A stretch of 19,701 nucleotides of DNA from Theodoxus fluviatilis (lineage: Eukaryota; Mollusca; Gastropoda; Cycloneritida; Neritidae): positions 1-19,701 of the forward strand of contig JAWQFJ010018694.1 in the NCBI GenBank assembly GCA_034096865.1, given 5' to 3'. The first letter of the stretch is position 1, and every line of letters begins with the position of its first letter. Positions 1-8,420 of this stretch are shown here, piece by piece. The position numbers and the translations under genes are program-made. The notes beneath the pieces were generated by a model. It was not told the DNA's origin and made no database searches. It saw nothing but the letters and a program-made list of their open reading frames with translations.

Positions 1-396
1 CTGCCATAATCTCCACAAAGAGCGCCGACAGTGAGCTAAGCAGGCGGGAAAACGCAGTAAGACGATTGGGCAAGACAACTGGGGACTGGGATAAAGAGAG
101 ACACGGGGCCTGAGAACTGTAGGGCGGGACAAGACCTCAGTCTTGGGTCGGGGGAGGAACCGGTAATGCCTGGCGTGATGTCACCTGGAAGCAGACCGCA
201 GATCCAGTGGTCCTACAGAACAAAACATCCTGACTACTCCCTGCCCCTGTTTCCTGGCTCGTCTGCCCCACCTGACTTCATCCCCTTGAAGTGGCAGCCC
301 CTGCCCCCCTCCCCCGCAACGCTTCCCTCACAGGTGGCAGGCGCGCGCTCCCAACCGCAACTCGCGTGCCCGCCCGCCCTCGCACCTGCCCTCCAG

Positions 397-409
397 AGGT
401 CAGAGGTCA
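397..409 (+). promoter_or_regulatory. DR1 nuclear-receptor element
   Basis: Two perfect AGGTCA half-sites are separated by one base. This is the consensus for RXR heterodimers, HNF4 and COUP-TF family receptors, all of which are present across bilaterian animals. Its place in a CpG-rich promoter with other sites favours function, but binding is inferred. Confidence 0.5.
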
Positions 410-430
410 GCACACGCAAAAGCTTCCGCT

Positions 431-445
431 CGCCAGATGGCGCCG
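431..445 (+). promoter_or_regulatory. CTCF-like / YY1-like site
   Basis: The core AGATGGCGCC fits the AGRKGGCRSY half of the CTCF consensus at every position, and I count 13 of 15 matches over the full motif. The same bases also partly match the YY1 motif (ANATGGCGGC-like), and the two cannot be separated by eye. Confidence 0.35.
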
Positions 446-450
446 CGAGA

Positions 451-460
451 GTCACGTGAC
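451..460. promoter_or_regulatory. Palindromic E-box GTCACGTGAC
   Basis: This is a perfect 10-bp palindrome containing CACGTG with the flanks preferred by USF, MITF/TFE (CLEAR-type) bHLH-zip factors. The same decamer recurs at 9645-9654 and 17026-17035, with near-copies at 10606-10615 and 15800-15809. Confidence 0.5.
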
Positions 461-498
461 ACACATCAAAGAGCCGCCACCACCGCTTTGTTATCACC

Positions 499-507
499 AG
501 CCAATCA
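499..507 (+). promoter_or_regulatory. CCAAT box (NF-Y)
   Basis: AGCCAATCA matches the RRCCAATSR consensus for NF-Y at every position. It lies about 120 bp upstream of the start codon at 628, a usual distance for such boxes in TATA-less promoters. Confidence 0.5.
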
Positions 508-627
508 ACGTTGTAGTTCCAGTAGGCGTGGCGTATTCTGGAAGAGGAATGGCGTCAGTGTGGCTGTGGTGTCACGCCCGATCTCGTCCGAGCCTACCTG
601 ATGAAAGCAGCGTTATAGCTCAGCGTC

Positions 628-665
628 ATGGACCAAATAGCTGGGTTCATCAATAAGAACGATCA
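628..665 (+). CDS. Candidate first coding exon, unidentified protein
   Basis: An ATG with G at -3 and G at +4 opens a frame beginning MDQIAGFINKND. After 38 bases it meets a good splice donor (TCA|GTACGT). If unspliced, the frame runs 32 codons to a TAG at 724-726, so it is either a short first exon or a tiny ORF. The placement just downstream of a CpG-rich promoter is the main support. The peptide is too short to identify, and I recognise no family. The next exon is not evident within the window. Confidence 0.4.
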
Positions 666-726
666 GTACGTCGCGTGTCGTCTAACAAAGCAGTTTGACC
701 TCAGCGCTCTCCCACCGAAAGTTTAG

Positions 727-1055
727 AGTGGATTCTTTGTTCCACCTCACCCTTACATTGTCTTTGTCTAGTAGTAGTACTAGTACTGCATTCTGTCTTG
801 CGAAATTACCTGCAAAACATACTGAGTTTTTTTTAATCCTCCAGTTTGATTGTATGAAATCAAATCACATCTGGATCTATTGAAGAGGAAACATGTGATT
901 GTAATTAAACGTTTATGATGATTAGTCTTACTGTTCCTAATGTTTTTGGAGTTGGATGCAGGGAGCCAAATATGCATGTGCAACTGCAGCAGACCCCGAG
1001 AGCACAACCACTACAGTGTTCCATCTGATGGGGATGGGTGACAGGGTGGGGTTGA

Positions 1056-1058
<3 letters not shown>
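727..1058. other. AT-richer stretch without recognised features
   Basis: If the exon at 628 is real, this is the start of its first intron. I see no conserved motif, only a short TAGTAG/CTAGTA-rich patch near 768-787. Confidence 0.4.
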
Positions 1059-1105
<47 letters not shown>

Positions 1106-1263
1106 GGGGGTGGTGGGGTTATTGGTGGTGTGTGTGTGCAACTGTGTGAATATGAGAGAGAGAGAGAGAAAGAGTGAGAGAGAGACACAGAGAGAGAGAG
1201 AGAAACAGAGAGAGAGAGAGAGAGAGAAACAGAGAGAGAGGGTGTGTGTGTGTGTGTGTGTAG

Positions 1264-1298
<35 letters not shown>

Positions 1299-1468
1299 GA
1301 TGGTGGTGTGTTTGTGCGACTGTGTGAATGAGAGAGAGAGAGAGAGACAGAGAGAGAGACAGAGACACAGAGAGAGAAACACAGAGAGAGAGAAACAGAG
1401 AGAGAGAGAAACACACAGAGAGAGAAACACACAGAGAGAGAAACAAAAGAAAGAGAGAGAAACAGAGA

Positions 1469-1500
<32 letters not shown>

Positions 1501-1520
1501 GTGCGTGTGTGCCGACGTGT
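1059..1520. repeat. Compound (GT)n/(GA)n microsatellite with duplicated module
   Basis: Alternating GT and GA tracts run for about 460 bp (GT, GA, GT, GA, GT). The GT-to-GA junction recurs: a block containing GGTGGTGTG and then ACTGTGTGAAT occurs near 1124 and again near 1302, 178 bp apart. This indicates duplication of a whole compound module. ORFs in both directions (poly-Arg/Glu and poly-Ser/Leu) are artefacts of the repeat. Confidence 0.95.
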
Positions 1521-1674
1521 GTACATGTGAGGCAGCGTCGGTTCTCAGTGAGACGTCCTATCGTTTATGTTCTTTTCAATTAAACACAGCATGAGAAATG
1601 AGCATCTTTACGATGCGTAGACAAAACGAAAATGTTCTATGCACTCCTACGTAAATATTGTTGTGATTCTAATG

Positions 1675-2100
1675 TGGACAATTTCCCTTCTCCTGCTGAA
1701 TACTTTAATGCATAATTGATGTCATGGACATTGCCATCTGCTTCTATCCGGTACATTGGTGTTTCTGGACATTGTGAGCCGACGTCCAGGCAGTGTAGAT
1801 AATTAACACCTGTCGCCCACTACCGGTCAAGGTTATTGTAATTGGAAACCATGTCAAGTATTATTTACTGTTGGTCTGTTATAGCGCTAAGGAGCGCGAT
1901 TGGTTTCTGTTGGAACAAAGACTAAAGATCCTGGACATATGTCAGGGCTTCTGTGGGACTGGACATCACTTGAACCAAACTGGATCTGGACGTCTACGTC
2001 ATCTCGCATAGATTATGATAAATTATATCAGCTCGTATACCTCTTCTAATTGAGTTGATCATTGATCACGGGTGACTATTCCTGGACACTTCATTGGACA
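1675..2100 (+). repeat. Cluster of seven TGGACA words
   Basis: TGGACA occurs on the plus strand at 1675, 1725, 1766, 1932, 1960, 2083 and 2095. Chance would give about 0.1 on one strand in 426 bp. The spacing is irregular, so this is not a simple tandem array. It may be a decayed repeat or a set of factor sites just upstream of the SAP-domain ORF. Confidence 0.5.
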
Positions 2101-2246
2101 CTGAACATTGCCTGGAGCTCCATCAATGTGCTGACCCCCCTATTGAACCCCTATTAAGGTCTGCAACGGGGGTTGTTGCTTCCCCTGACAAGCTAAGCGC
2201 AAGAGTTATCGCGCCTGCTTAGTCAGTACACTGCATTATTGTAAAT

Positions 2247-2870
2247 ATGGTGGCAATGGACGCTGCAAATTTCGAACGATGGCGTGTGCCGAAATTAAAG
2301 CAGTTCATACGGGAAATGGAACAGCCATTGACGGGGACGAAAGCAGACCTAATTCAAAGGGTCAAGGGCTGCATTACTTTGAAGGTAAACAAAGCAATCG
2401 GCGGGAAATACGACATAGACTGTGCCGACGCTTTGGCCCCAAAGTTTCCAAAACTAACAACACCACCGGGCCAAAAACTTCCTGATCCAATCAGCCTCAA
2501 GACAGGATGGTGTTCGGCAGTGGATTTTCCTGCAGATTTTCGGGATGCAGACCTGTACAACTATTTTGTTTTGAGAATAAGAGTAGTCGTGAACTCCCCT
2601 CCCGAGCTTGTGGCAGCCTGTGGGGTGTCAATCTCCTCACAAAGTCCCTCCCCCCCTTGCATAACGGACTCACTGTTGAACCTGTGTGTGGCCACTACAA
2701 AACAAGCATGCACAAGGGAACAGGCGCTAAACAGGCCGTTTTTAACCGGACTAACATTTTCCTGTGAAACAAGGTTTGACGTGTACATAGTATTCCCAGG
2801 GCTTGCTCTGGCAGGGCGCACCAATCGCCATATTGTCCTCAGCTCGAACACAAAACGCTCATTTTCATGA
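2247..2870 (+). CDS. SAP-domain protein, N-terminal exon (YqaJ/SWIM-like multicopy family?)
   Basis: This is an open frame of 207 codons. Residues 9-42 form a SAP motif, a two-helix DNA-binding module, with the recognisable core VPKLKQFIRE...PLTGTKADLIQRV. Residues 78-109 (from LPDPISLKTG to ADLYNYFVL) resemble the segment that follows in large, uncharacterised invertebrate proteins with SWIM zinc fingers and YqaJ-like recombinase/nuclease domains; that is recalled from family knowledge, not searched. After about residue 109 (position 2573) the translation no longer looks coding, so an intron, rearrangement or decay begins there. Possible but weak donors lie at 2582-2592. ATG 2247 has A at -3; a second ATG at residue 4 is also possible. 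Such genes are often multicopy, so a mobile origin is possible. Confidence 0.55.
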   Translation: MVAMDAANFERWRVPKLKQFIREMEQPLTGTKADLIQRVKGCITLKVNKAIGGKYDIDCADALAPKFPKLTTPPGQKLPDPISLKTGWCSAVDFPADFRDADLYNYFVLRIRVVVNSPPELVAACGVSISSQSPSPPCITDSLLNLCVATTKQACTREQALNRPFLTGLTFSCETRFDVYIVFPGLALAGRTNRHIVLSSNTKRSFS

Positions 2871-2879
2871 TTACTGACA

Positions 2880-3245
2880 CACAAACATAGGCACCGTACC
2901 TAAATAACGGTATTAATGTCTCAAAGCACAAAGTAGAGTACATCAATAGTTAATGAATATTGCTACATTATTCATATTGAGTTGTGCGTCGAAATCGAAT
3001 CAAGTCAAAAGTTGGGCTACACTGCTAGACAGCTTCTCGTGTAACTGTGTAGTTCGGACAGAAAACTGTTCGCATATGCTTTACCTACTCTCAGGATAAG
3101 TTCCTGAGCTAAGTGTTCGCCCAGTCAAAGATATGCCCGGTTAAGAACTGTCTTAATGAGTGATATCAGACGCATCGACCTGTACATGCAGACAATGGGG
3201 ATGAACGAACAAACGAATGCATTAATAAATACATAATGACCGACG
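2880..3245. other. Unremarkable AT-rich stretch
   Basis: I see no coding, RNA or repeat signal that I can support here. Confidence 0.4.
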
Positions 3246-3275
3246 GAACGAATGAATGAATGAACGAATGAATGG
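3246..3275. repeat. (GAAT)n/(GAAC) microsatellite
   Basis: About seven GAAT/GAAC units. On the minus strand this reads (ATTC)n, a common 3' tail of LINE and SINE copies, so it could mark the end of an old retroelement. No element body is recognisable beside it. The 110-codon minus-strand ORF at 3222-3554 is low-information. Confidence 0.7.
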
Positions 3276-3676
3276 AGCTTTACTGCTTATTAGCCTATGA
3301 CGGCTAGTTAAGACCAATAACAAGAACATAACTGGAGCAAATGAGACTAAGAGCGAGTCAAGCCTTGATGCCCATAGTTTAATTTTTTTCACGTTTCGCG
3401 TAAGGAGACACGATGGGTCTATTCGTAACATCAACAAAAAGGATAAACAAAGACGAACACGGACACATGAGGACAGCAACAACAACAATGAATATGCGAG
3501 TGCATTTAATGATATTTTTAACGAGTCAATGTAGTTTGCGTGAGCTCTGTTCAATAATCATGCACTGCATTCCTGCAGCAGAAATGCTGAGAACGAGAGA
3601 GACCTAGTATTCAACAGCACTACAGTCTACACTACACCGATCCACGCCATTATTTAGTTACATCTGCTTGCAAGCT

Positions 3677-3690
3677 CGAACCTAGGTTCG
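3677..3690. repeat. 14-bp perfect palindrome
   Basis: CGAACCTAGGTTCG is its own reverse complement. No neighbouring structure explains it. Confidence 0.8.
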
Positions 3691-3956
3691 TCACTAGTTC
3701 ATGCCTGCATACTGCGACAATAAACGATCACTTTGCCACGGTAGCACTGGCAAACACAACAAAAATGAACACCTCTTGGTACTCTCTCACTGCGTTCTGA
3801 AGCCAATTTGTACTGACCAGAGACCACTTTTTGGTTTCTCCGCGCGAAAGAGCACCAGCGGCAAATACTCCTGATTACCAGCTTCGTTGCAGACCCTAAT
3901 AATCATAAGGTCAAAGTGCGCCCAATTCCACTCACTCCTTCTCCTTTCTTTCCGAC

Positions 3957-3962
3957 TATAAA
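3957..3962 (+). promoter_or_regulatory. Possible TATA box
   Basis: TATAAA stands in CT-rich surroundings, with the inverted pair CTCCTG/CAGGAG about 15-30 bp downstream. No coding frame follows closely, so this is a weak promoter candidate. Confidence 0.2.
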
Positions 3963-4252
3963 CTCCGTCGCTCCTGTGTTTCTCCAGGAGTGATCAGCCA
4001 GGAGAACAGTGTGTTACATTTTGCTGCAGTAGTTCCCATGTTTCAGTATTAAATATTGTGTCATCAAAGGAAATGTCTGGCGTTCTTGGGAGACACCCTA
4101 ACTACCACCACCCCCTTTAAAAAAATAAAGAAATCTAATATCCCTTTTCTTGCACAGTCACACAACTATTGCCAACTGGTTGGAAAGTCGCCACAAAAAT
4201 AGCGTAACACTCGATATTATTTCTTAGGTGTAAGTCAAGGTTAAAAAAAAGT

Positions 4253-4303
4253 TTAAGGGAAAAGTGAAAAATTGCGCAGCTTCACGGCGACATCGGCGGC
4301 CAT
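4253..4303 (-). CDS. Possible minus-strand first exon (start MAADVAVKLRN)
   Basis: On the minus strand, GAAGATGGCCGCC combines an optimal Kozak context (A at -3, G at +4) with a YY1-like box overlapping the ATG, as in many ribosomal and housekeeping first exons. The frame has only 16 codons before TAA. A moderate donor (GCC|GTGAAG) after codon 6 would make this a very short first exon. An E-box (CACGTG) lies upstream on the same strand near 4427. The identity is unknown, and chance is a real alternative. Confidence 0.2.
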   Translation of the reverse strand: MAADVAVKLRNFSLFP

Positions 4304-4309
4304 CTTCAA

Positions 4310-4840
4310 AAGCTCTTGCAGCTTTTCACGTTATACACCCTCTAGAAATCACACCAATGCCCTTGCACTGGCTTCCATTCACTGCGTTCATGACATTTTT
4401 TTCTTTTTGTTTCTGCAGACTGTTCCCACGTGTTCATGCCAAACTCGCCCATACGAAAAACGCAGATATTTATTTTATGACAAAAACAACCCTAACTGTA
4501 CTCAAATACATGCATACAATTAAGAAGTTTCACGATATTGCATAGTAAAAGTAAATATCAAAGCTTTCTGTATATAGCCTGCTTTCAAGTTGTAAATTTA
4601 CTGTCCACACAGTTTTGCGGTGACGACAACATTTTTAGTGAAGAAACAGTGACGCAAACGATTAGGAAAAAGAATAAGTGCATGCACCTGTTTTCAAACC
4701 TACGGCAAGAAAACGCGCTACACATCCGAAAAGAAAAAACAATCAACAAGGAACACCTGTTGACCTCAGAAAAATATGTTTTGGTAGTTTGAAACGAAAA
4801 CATTCATAAACAAAATATCAAGCCTGTGCGGCTGGTGTTA
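4310..4840. other. AT-rich stretch without recognised gene
   Basis: ORFs of 70-93 codons occur here on both strands, but their translations are low-complexity or unremarkable. I recognise no motif or splice-bounded exon. Confidence 0.4.
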
Positions 4841-4887
4841 CCCCCACCCCCACCTCCACCCCCACCTCCACCTCCACCCCCACCCCT
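4841..4887. repeat. CCCCCA/CCTCCA tract (minus-strand G-quadruplex candidate)
   Basis: The tract consists of hexamer units CCCCCA and CCTCCA. The minus strand carries several runs of four or five G separated by single T, enough for one or more intramolecular G-quadruplexes. Confidence 0.8.
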
Positions 4888-5191
4888 ATTTTTTCTTCTT
4901 TTGTTTGTGTTTCTGAATGGGAATGGAGTAAATCTGTGCAGTGAGATTGATTAAGAACGGTTGCCCGCCTTCCTTTTACCACCAACTATTTTCCAAAGAA
5001 ATAGCACCGTGCATTAGAGCCAAACTCGTGTGCACCTGAAGGGGGCCTCCTCCATATTCCCCAAGGACTCACTGTAAACACAGGCTGCGGAATTAAGGAA
5101 ATTCCTCCAGACTCCCACACGTGCCAAGACTGGCCCTGATTTCTTCCACAGTGCCACCGCGTGCAGTTCTTCCAGCGTGGTCAACACATTG

Positions 5192-5194
<3 letters not shown>

Positions 5195-5264
<70 letters not shown>
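5195..5264. repeat. (GA)n microsatellite
   Basis: About 35 GA dinucleotides with one interruption. It is the first part of an 800-bp low-complexity block. Confidence 0.95.
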
Positions 5265-5320
5265 CAACAACAAACAGACGTAAAGCGAGAGGGCCGATAA
5301 AATGTCAGACACGTACGAAC

Positions 5321-5466
5321 ACGCGCGCGCGCACATACACACACACACACACGCACACACACACACACGCGCGCGCACACACACACGCACACACACACAC
5401 ACATACACACCCAATGCAAACACTAACACACTCATTCATGCACGCTCACACACACAAGCACTCACA

Positions 5467-5506
<40 letters not shown>

Positions 5507-5558
5507 CACACAAACACACATGCATACACTCACGAGCGCGCGCGCGCACACACAAAGA
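5321..5558. repeat. (CA)n / (CG)n rich microsatellite block
   Basis: Imperfect CA repeats are interspersed with CGCG runs and ACGC units. CGCG-CACA alternation is Z-DNA prone. ORFs through it in several frames are repeat artefacts. Confidence 0.95.
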
Positions 5559-5583
5559 CACTCAGCATCCTAAGGAATTTTCC

Positions 5584-5996
5584 CTCCTACCCCTCGTCCT
5601 CCTCGTCCTCCTTCTCCTCCTCGTCCTCCTCCTCGTCCTCGTCCTCCTCCTCGTCCTCGTCCTCCTCCTCGTCCTCGTCCTCCTCCTCCTCCTCGTCCTC
5701 GTCCTCGTTCTCCTCCTCCTCCTCTTATTCCTCCACGTTCTCCTCCTCCTCCTTCTCCTCGTCCTCGTCCTCGTCCTCGTCCTCCTCGTCCTCCTCCTCC
5801 TCGTCGTCCGCGTCCTCGTCCTCCTCCTCCTCGTCGTCCGCGTCCTCGTCCTCCTCGTCCTCCTCCTCGTCCTCGTACTCCGCGTTCTCCTCCTCCTCGA
5901 CCTCGTCCTCCTCCTCGTCCTCCTCCTCGTCCTCCTCCTCCTCCTCCTCCTCCTCCTCCTCCTCCTCCTCCTCCTCCTCCTCCTCCTCCTCATGCT
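5584..5996. repeat. (TCC/TCG)n trinucleotide array, ~410 bp
   Basis: A long run of TCC triplets is regularly broken by TCG, ending in a purer (TCC)n stretch at about 5927-5990. It reads as poly-Ser or poly-Leu on the plus strand and Arg/Thr-rich on the minus strand, which accounts for the 340-, 277- and 167-codon ORFs; none shows domain structure. The homopurine/homopyrimidine sequence could form triplex (H-DNA). Confidence 0.95.
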
Positions 5997-6613
5997 GCTG
6001 CTATCTTTGCTTAAAAGAACTAATTTCATATTGTTGTGCTCCCACTCATCGTCTCTGTTTATCATTCAGAGTTTCGACGTCGTTGTGCCAAAGAGCACTT
6101 TGTTCTTGTTTTGTCGACGAACAGGTCTTTGTTAATTTCACACGGCCACCGTTTGGGAAACCTCATTTCTATTTTCCTAAATTATCAAGATTGACGTGAA
6201 CAGATGGGAAAAGCTCTCATAAACAAGCAGCAAAAAATACGGTGCGCCTTGATTTTTGTCACTTGCTGTAATGGGGCCCATATGGAAAGCATTGTGCGCA
6301 CGCATCACAAAGATCACGCGTCTGCATAAATCATTTCCTCGCTGAAGTGTTCGGCTTAAAAAGTCGGTCGTAAACTAGACAAAATGTCGACAAAATGAAA
6401 GGCAGACAGACCAAAGGAGGAGGATTTTTTCTCCTCCTTCCCCTGCAAAATTAACCCGGAACACAAACGCTGAGGGGGGCAAATTACCCCAGACACCGGC
6501 AGCGGGCGGCTCCTTATGCAAGAAGGCAACGTCCTGGTAGAATACTCTCGAGGGAGAGATGCCCGTGTCAAACGAGACGATGACGCCGCGTCCTTTGGTC
6601 CAATGGAAACCAG
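5997..6613. other. Non-coding stretch, possible upstream region of the signal-peptide ORF
   Basis: This stretch holds a hairpin (6414-6439), a CpG-containing patch (6560-6600) and a CCAAT word (6599-6603) only about 10 bp before the start codon at 6614. No clear TATA box is placed at a useful distance; GCATAAATCA at 6321-6330 is a weak candidate. Confidence 0.35.
6414..6439. repeat. Inverted repeat / hairpin
   Basis: AAGGAGGAG (6414-6422) pairs with CTCCTCCTT (6431-6439) across an 8-nt T-rich loop. The arms are purine and pyrimidine mirror tracts. Confidence 0.7.
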
Positions 6614-6781
6614 ATGTTTCTGCAGCTCTGGAGTCTTGTAATCCTGTGTGCTTCAGTCGTCGCCATCACGTCCAGAGCAGCACGCAAGGTGAGCGTGACA
6701 GAAGCGCTGAAGACATGGGATGAAATGAAGAGGTTTGCAAAGAAAACGTCAACAAGGCAAACAGAAAGAAGTGAAACGTGA
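6614..6781 (+). CDS. Small secreted-protein or peptide-precursor start (signal peptide)
   Basis: The ORF has 55 codons and would be missed by common length cut-offs. Residues 1-20 form a textbook signal peptide: short n-region MFLQ, hydrophobic core LWSLVILCASVVAI, then a small/polar c-region TSRAA with plausible cleavage sites around residues 20-23. Dibasic pairs follow at RK (24-25), KR (39-40) and KK (43-44), as in peptide prohormones. A strong donor (CGCAAG|GTGAGC, GT at 6689-6690) lies right after codon 25, the usual place for the first intron of secreted-peptide genes, so the true exon may be 6614-6688. The -3 base is C, so the start context is not optimal. No cysteine framework or known toxin or hormone family is recognised. 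Confidence 0.5.
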   Translation: MFLQLWSLVILCASVVAITSRAARKVSVTEALKTWDEMKRFAKKTSTRQTERSET

Positions 6782-7640
6782 CTGACTCATCATGACAAAA
6801 GCTAGACGTGTTTTTTTCCTACCACTGCCGACTGGCTGTCATGCGATAGATGGAGCTCCAGTTGGCGAAAAGAAGGCCAGCCTTCTCTTGCATGGGGACA
6901 GCAGCGATCTTTGAGTCGAAACTTTCGGTGTCGAAACTTTATGTAAATACGGAACCTTAATTACGCCATCTGGACGATATCTTTAACAGGTGTCGTCCAG
7001 TGCCAATGCAGTTTTGCATACTTCATCTTCAGCACACTGGTTACTGCGTGAAGCAGGCTTGAGAAAATCCTTCTACATTTGGAGAGTACATGTAATTGGT
7101 CTTCTGTTTGAAGCAACAGAAACGTATACATGTGCGTACAGTGGTGAGAATACATGTAATTATGATTCATGATAGTTATACTTCACGAAATAATGCTTTA
7201 CATGAACTGTTGAGGTACATTATGAAGAGGTGGCTGGACACATAGTGTATGTATCAATGTATTCTCATTGTGTCTTTTTTCTAAATTAAACACTCACAAT
7301 TGTTTCCCGATTTTATTCATGCTAGATAAAAACATTGACTCTGGTAACAAAACGCAACGACTTATGGACACTGTAGCAAATTTCAAGTCAAAATATATCA
7401 TCTTGCAATAGCTAAAATACTTTTCCCCCATGGCTCTACTAGCTCTGGGCGGTCCCACCGCCTCAAGAATATGACAACAGAATATATCGTTGATAGAATT
7501 TGCTGAAAAATGTAAAATGTTGGTAAGGGCGTTGGATTATTATGTATTCATACTATGACGTGCGACTTTGATCTCTCTTTTTTTCTATGCACAGTCACAT
7601 CATCATTAAAAAAATCCTTCACAAAAAGCATTCTCGCAAG
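6782..7640. other. AT-rich stretch, only small repeats
   Basis: The word GTCGAAACTTT occurs twice 17 bp apart near 6916-6943. TACATGTAATT occurs twice (about 7088 and 7151). A 6-bp stem hairpin GGCGGT/ACCGCC with a CCC loop lies at 7448-7462. No coding exon is recognised. Confidence 0.4.
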
Positions 7641-7691
7641 TACGCATGCCCACAGAGGTACGCACGTACACGATAGCATGTAGCGCACAAG

Positions 7692-7699
7692 CACACACA

Positions 7700-7758
<59 letters not shown>

Positions 7759-7882
7759 ACACACACACACACACGCGCGCATGCACGCACGCACGCAGCC
7801 ACACACACACACACGCACGCACGCACACACGCACACACACACGCACGCACGCACACATCCACAACACACACACACACACATG
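7692..7882. repeat. (CT)n plus (CA)n microsatellite
   Basis: After a few CA units, about 28 CT units are followed by imperfect CA/ACGC repeats. If the exon at 7922-8068 is real, this lies inside its downstream intron. Confidence 0.95.
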
Positions 7883-7921
7883 TATACTCACGTATGTATA
7901 CTAAATGTATGTCACACGCAC

Positions 7922-8068
7922 GTGAGCCCTTGCTCTTTCCATCTGTTTGGGATTCCGTCTGGCTGGATCGTATTCAATCCCCTTTGATGCAAGGCTTAAC
8001 TTGTCAACTGCTTCTGCTTCCTGCTTTTTGGAACGAAGAGTCTGCAGCCACAGCTGGGCAGCCAGTGC
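7922..8068 (-). CDS. Candidate internal exon, minus strand, 49 codons
   Basis: Reading the minus strand, a ~100-nt C-rich polypyrimidine tract (8178 down to 8071) ends in TCGAG, giving a good acceptor at 8070-8069. It is followed by 147 open bases in phase 0 and a possible donor (CTCAC|GTGCGT, GT at 7921-7920). The peptide is charged and helix-like, for example LQTLRSKKQEAEAVDKLS and then KGIEYDPARRNPKQMERAR, very unlike the low-complexity translations around it. I do not recognise the family. Both inferred introns are filled by microsatellites. The frame also stays open upstream into the C-rich tract, where it encodes a Pro-rich stretch that I regard as intronic. A chance ORF remains possible. 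Confidence 0.45.
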
Positions 8069-8178
8069 CTCGAGGGGGGAGGGGGGAGGGATGGCGTCGA
8101 GGACAAGGGCGGGTGGAGGGGGAGGGTTGGGGTAGATTAGGAGGAGGATGGGGGAAGAGGGGTGGGGGCGGAGAGAGG
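8069..8178. repeat. G-rich tract (plus strand), G-quadruplex candidate and minus-strand polypyrimidine tract
   Basis: Runs such as G6-A-G6-A-G3 and GGGCGGG...GGGGGAGGG meet the usual four-run quadruplex rule on the plus strand. On the minus strand the same bases are C-rich and sit where the polypyrimidine tract of the exon at 7922-8068 would be. Confidence 0.8.
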
Positions 8179-8252
8179 ATCTGGTTCCAAACTGCGTAGC
8201 TAGGCCACTTTCAATTATAGGCAAGCACGACAGATATAACGTGATAATTTCG

Positions 8253-8270
8253 AACACACATACACATATG

Positions 8271-8320
<50 letters not shown>

Positions 8321-8420
8321 GGCACACACACACACACGCACACACACGCACGTGTGCGCACAAGCACAGGCGCACGCTCGCTCGCTCACGTATACCCATA
8401 CACGTTCAAATACATATACA
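8253..8420. repeat. (CA)n microsatellite
   Basis: A pure (CA)n core at about 8275-8314 is followed by ACGC-, CAGG- and CGCT-interrupted units. Confidence 0.9.

Larger units (their letters stand above)
1..627 (+). promoter_or_regulatory. CpG-rich promoter-like region
   Basis: This stretch is GC- and CpG-rich compared with the AT-richer DNA after position 730. It packs several recognisable factor sites into about 110 bp: a direct repeat of AGGTCA (397-409), a CTCF/YY1-like box (431-445), the palindrome GTCACGTGAC (451-460) and a perfect NF-Y CCAAT box (499-507). A start codon in good context follows at 628. Together these suggest a TATA-less housekeeping-type promoter reading rightwards. A short inverted repeat, CAAGAC/GTCTTG with a 4-nt loop, lies at 130-145. 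The ORFs of 87-121 codons that cross this region in several frames look like by-products of its high GC content. The transcription start cannot be placed. Confidence 0.5.

Noticed and set aside
592..625. CTGATGA...GAAA words suggesting a hammerhead ribozyme
   Set aside because: GAAA follows CTGATGA at once, leaving no stem II; similar CTGATGA words at 9278 also lack the core.
1884..2225. Inverted words CTAAGGAGCGCGAT and ATCGCGCCTGCTTAG as possible terminal repeats of a small element
   Set aside because: The match needs a gap and mismatches, and no target duplication is visible.
5073..5175. Exon-like frame on the minus strand (VNVLTTLEELHAVALWKKSG, donor ACA|GTGAGT near 5072)
   Set aside because: No clean acceptor in phase, and the plus strand has an equally good acceptor (TTTCTTCCACAG, about 5139-5150) with its own coding-like frame, so neither can be chosen.
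5177..6199. 340-codon poly-Ser, 277-codon poly-Leu and 167-codon Arg/Thr ORFs
   Set aside because: Low-complexity translation of GA, CA and TCC microsatellites on both strands; no domain sequence.
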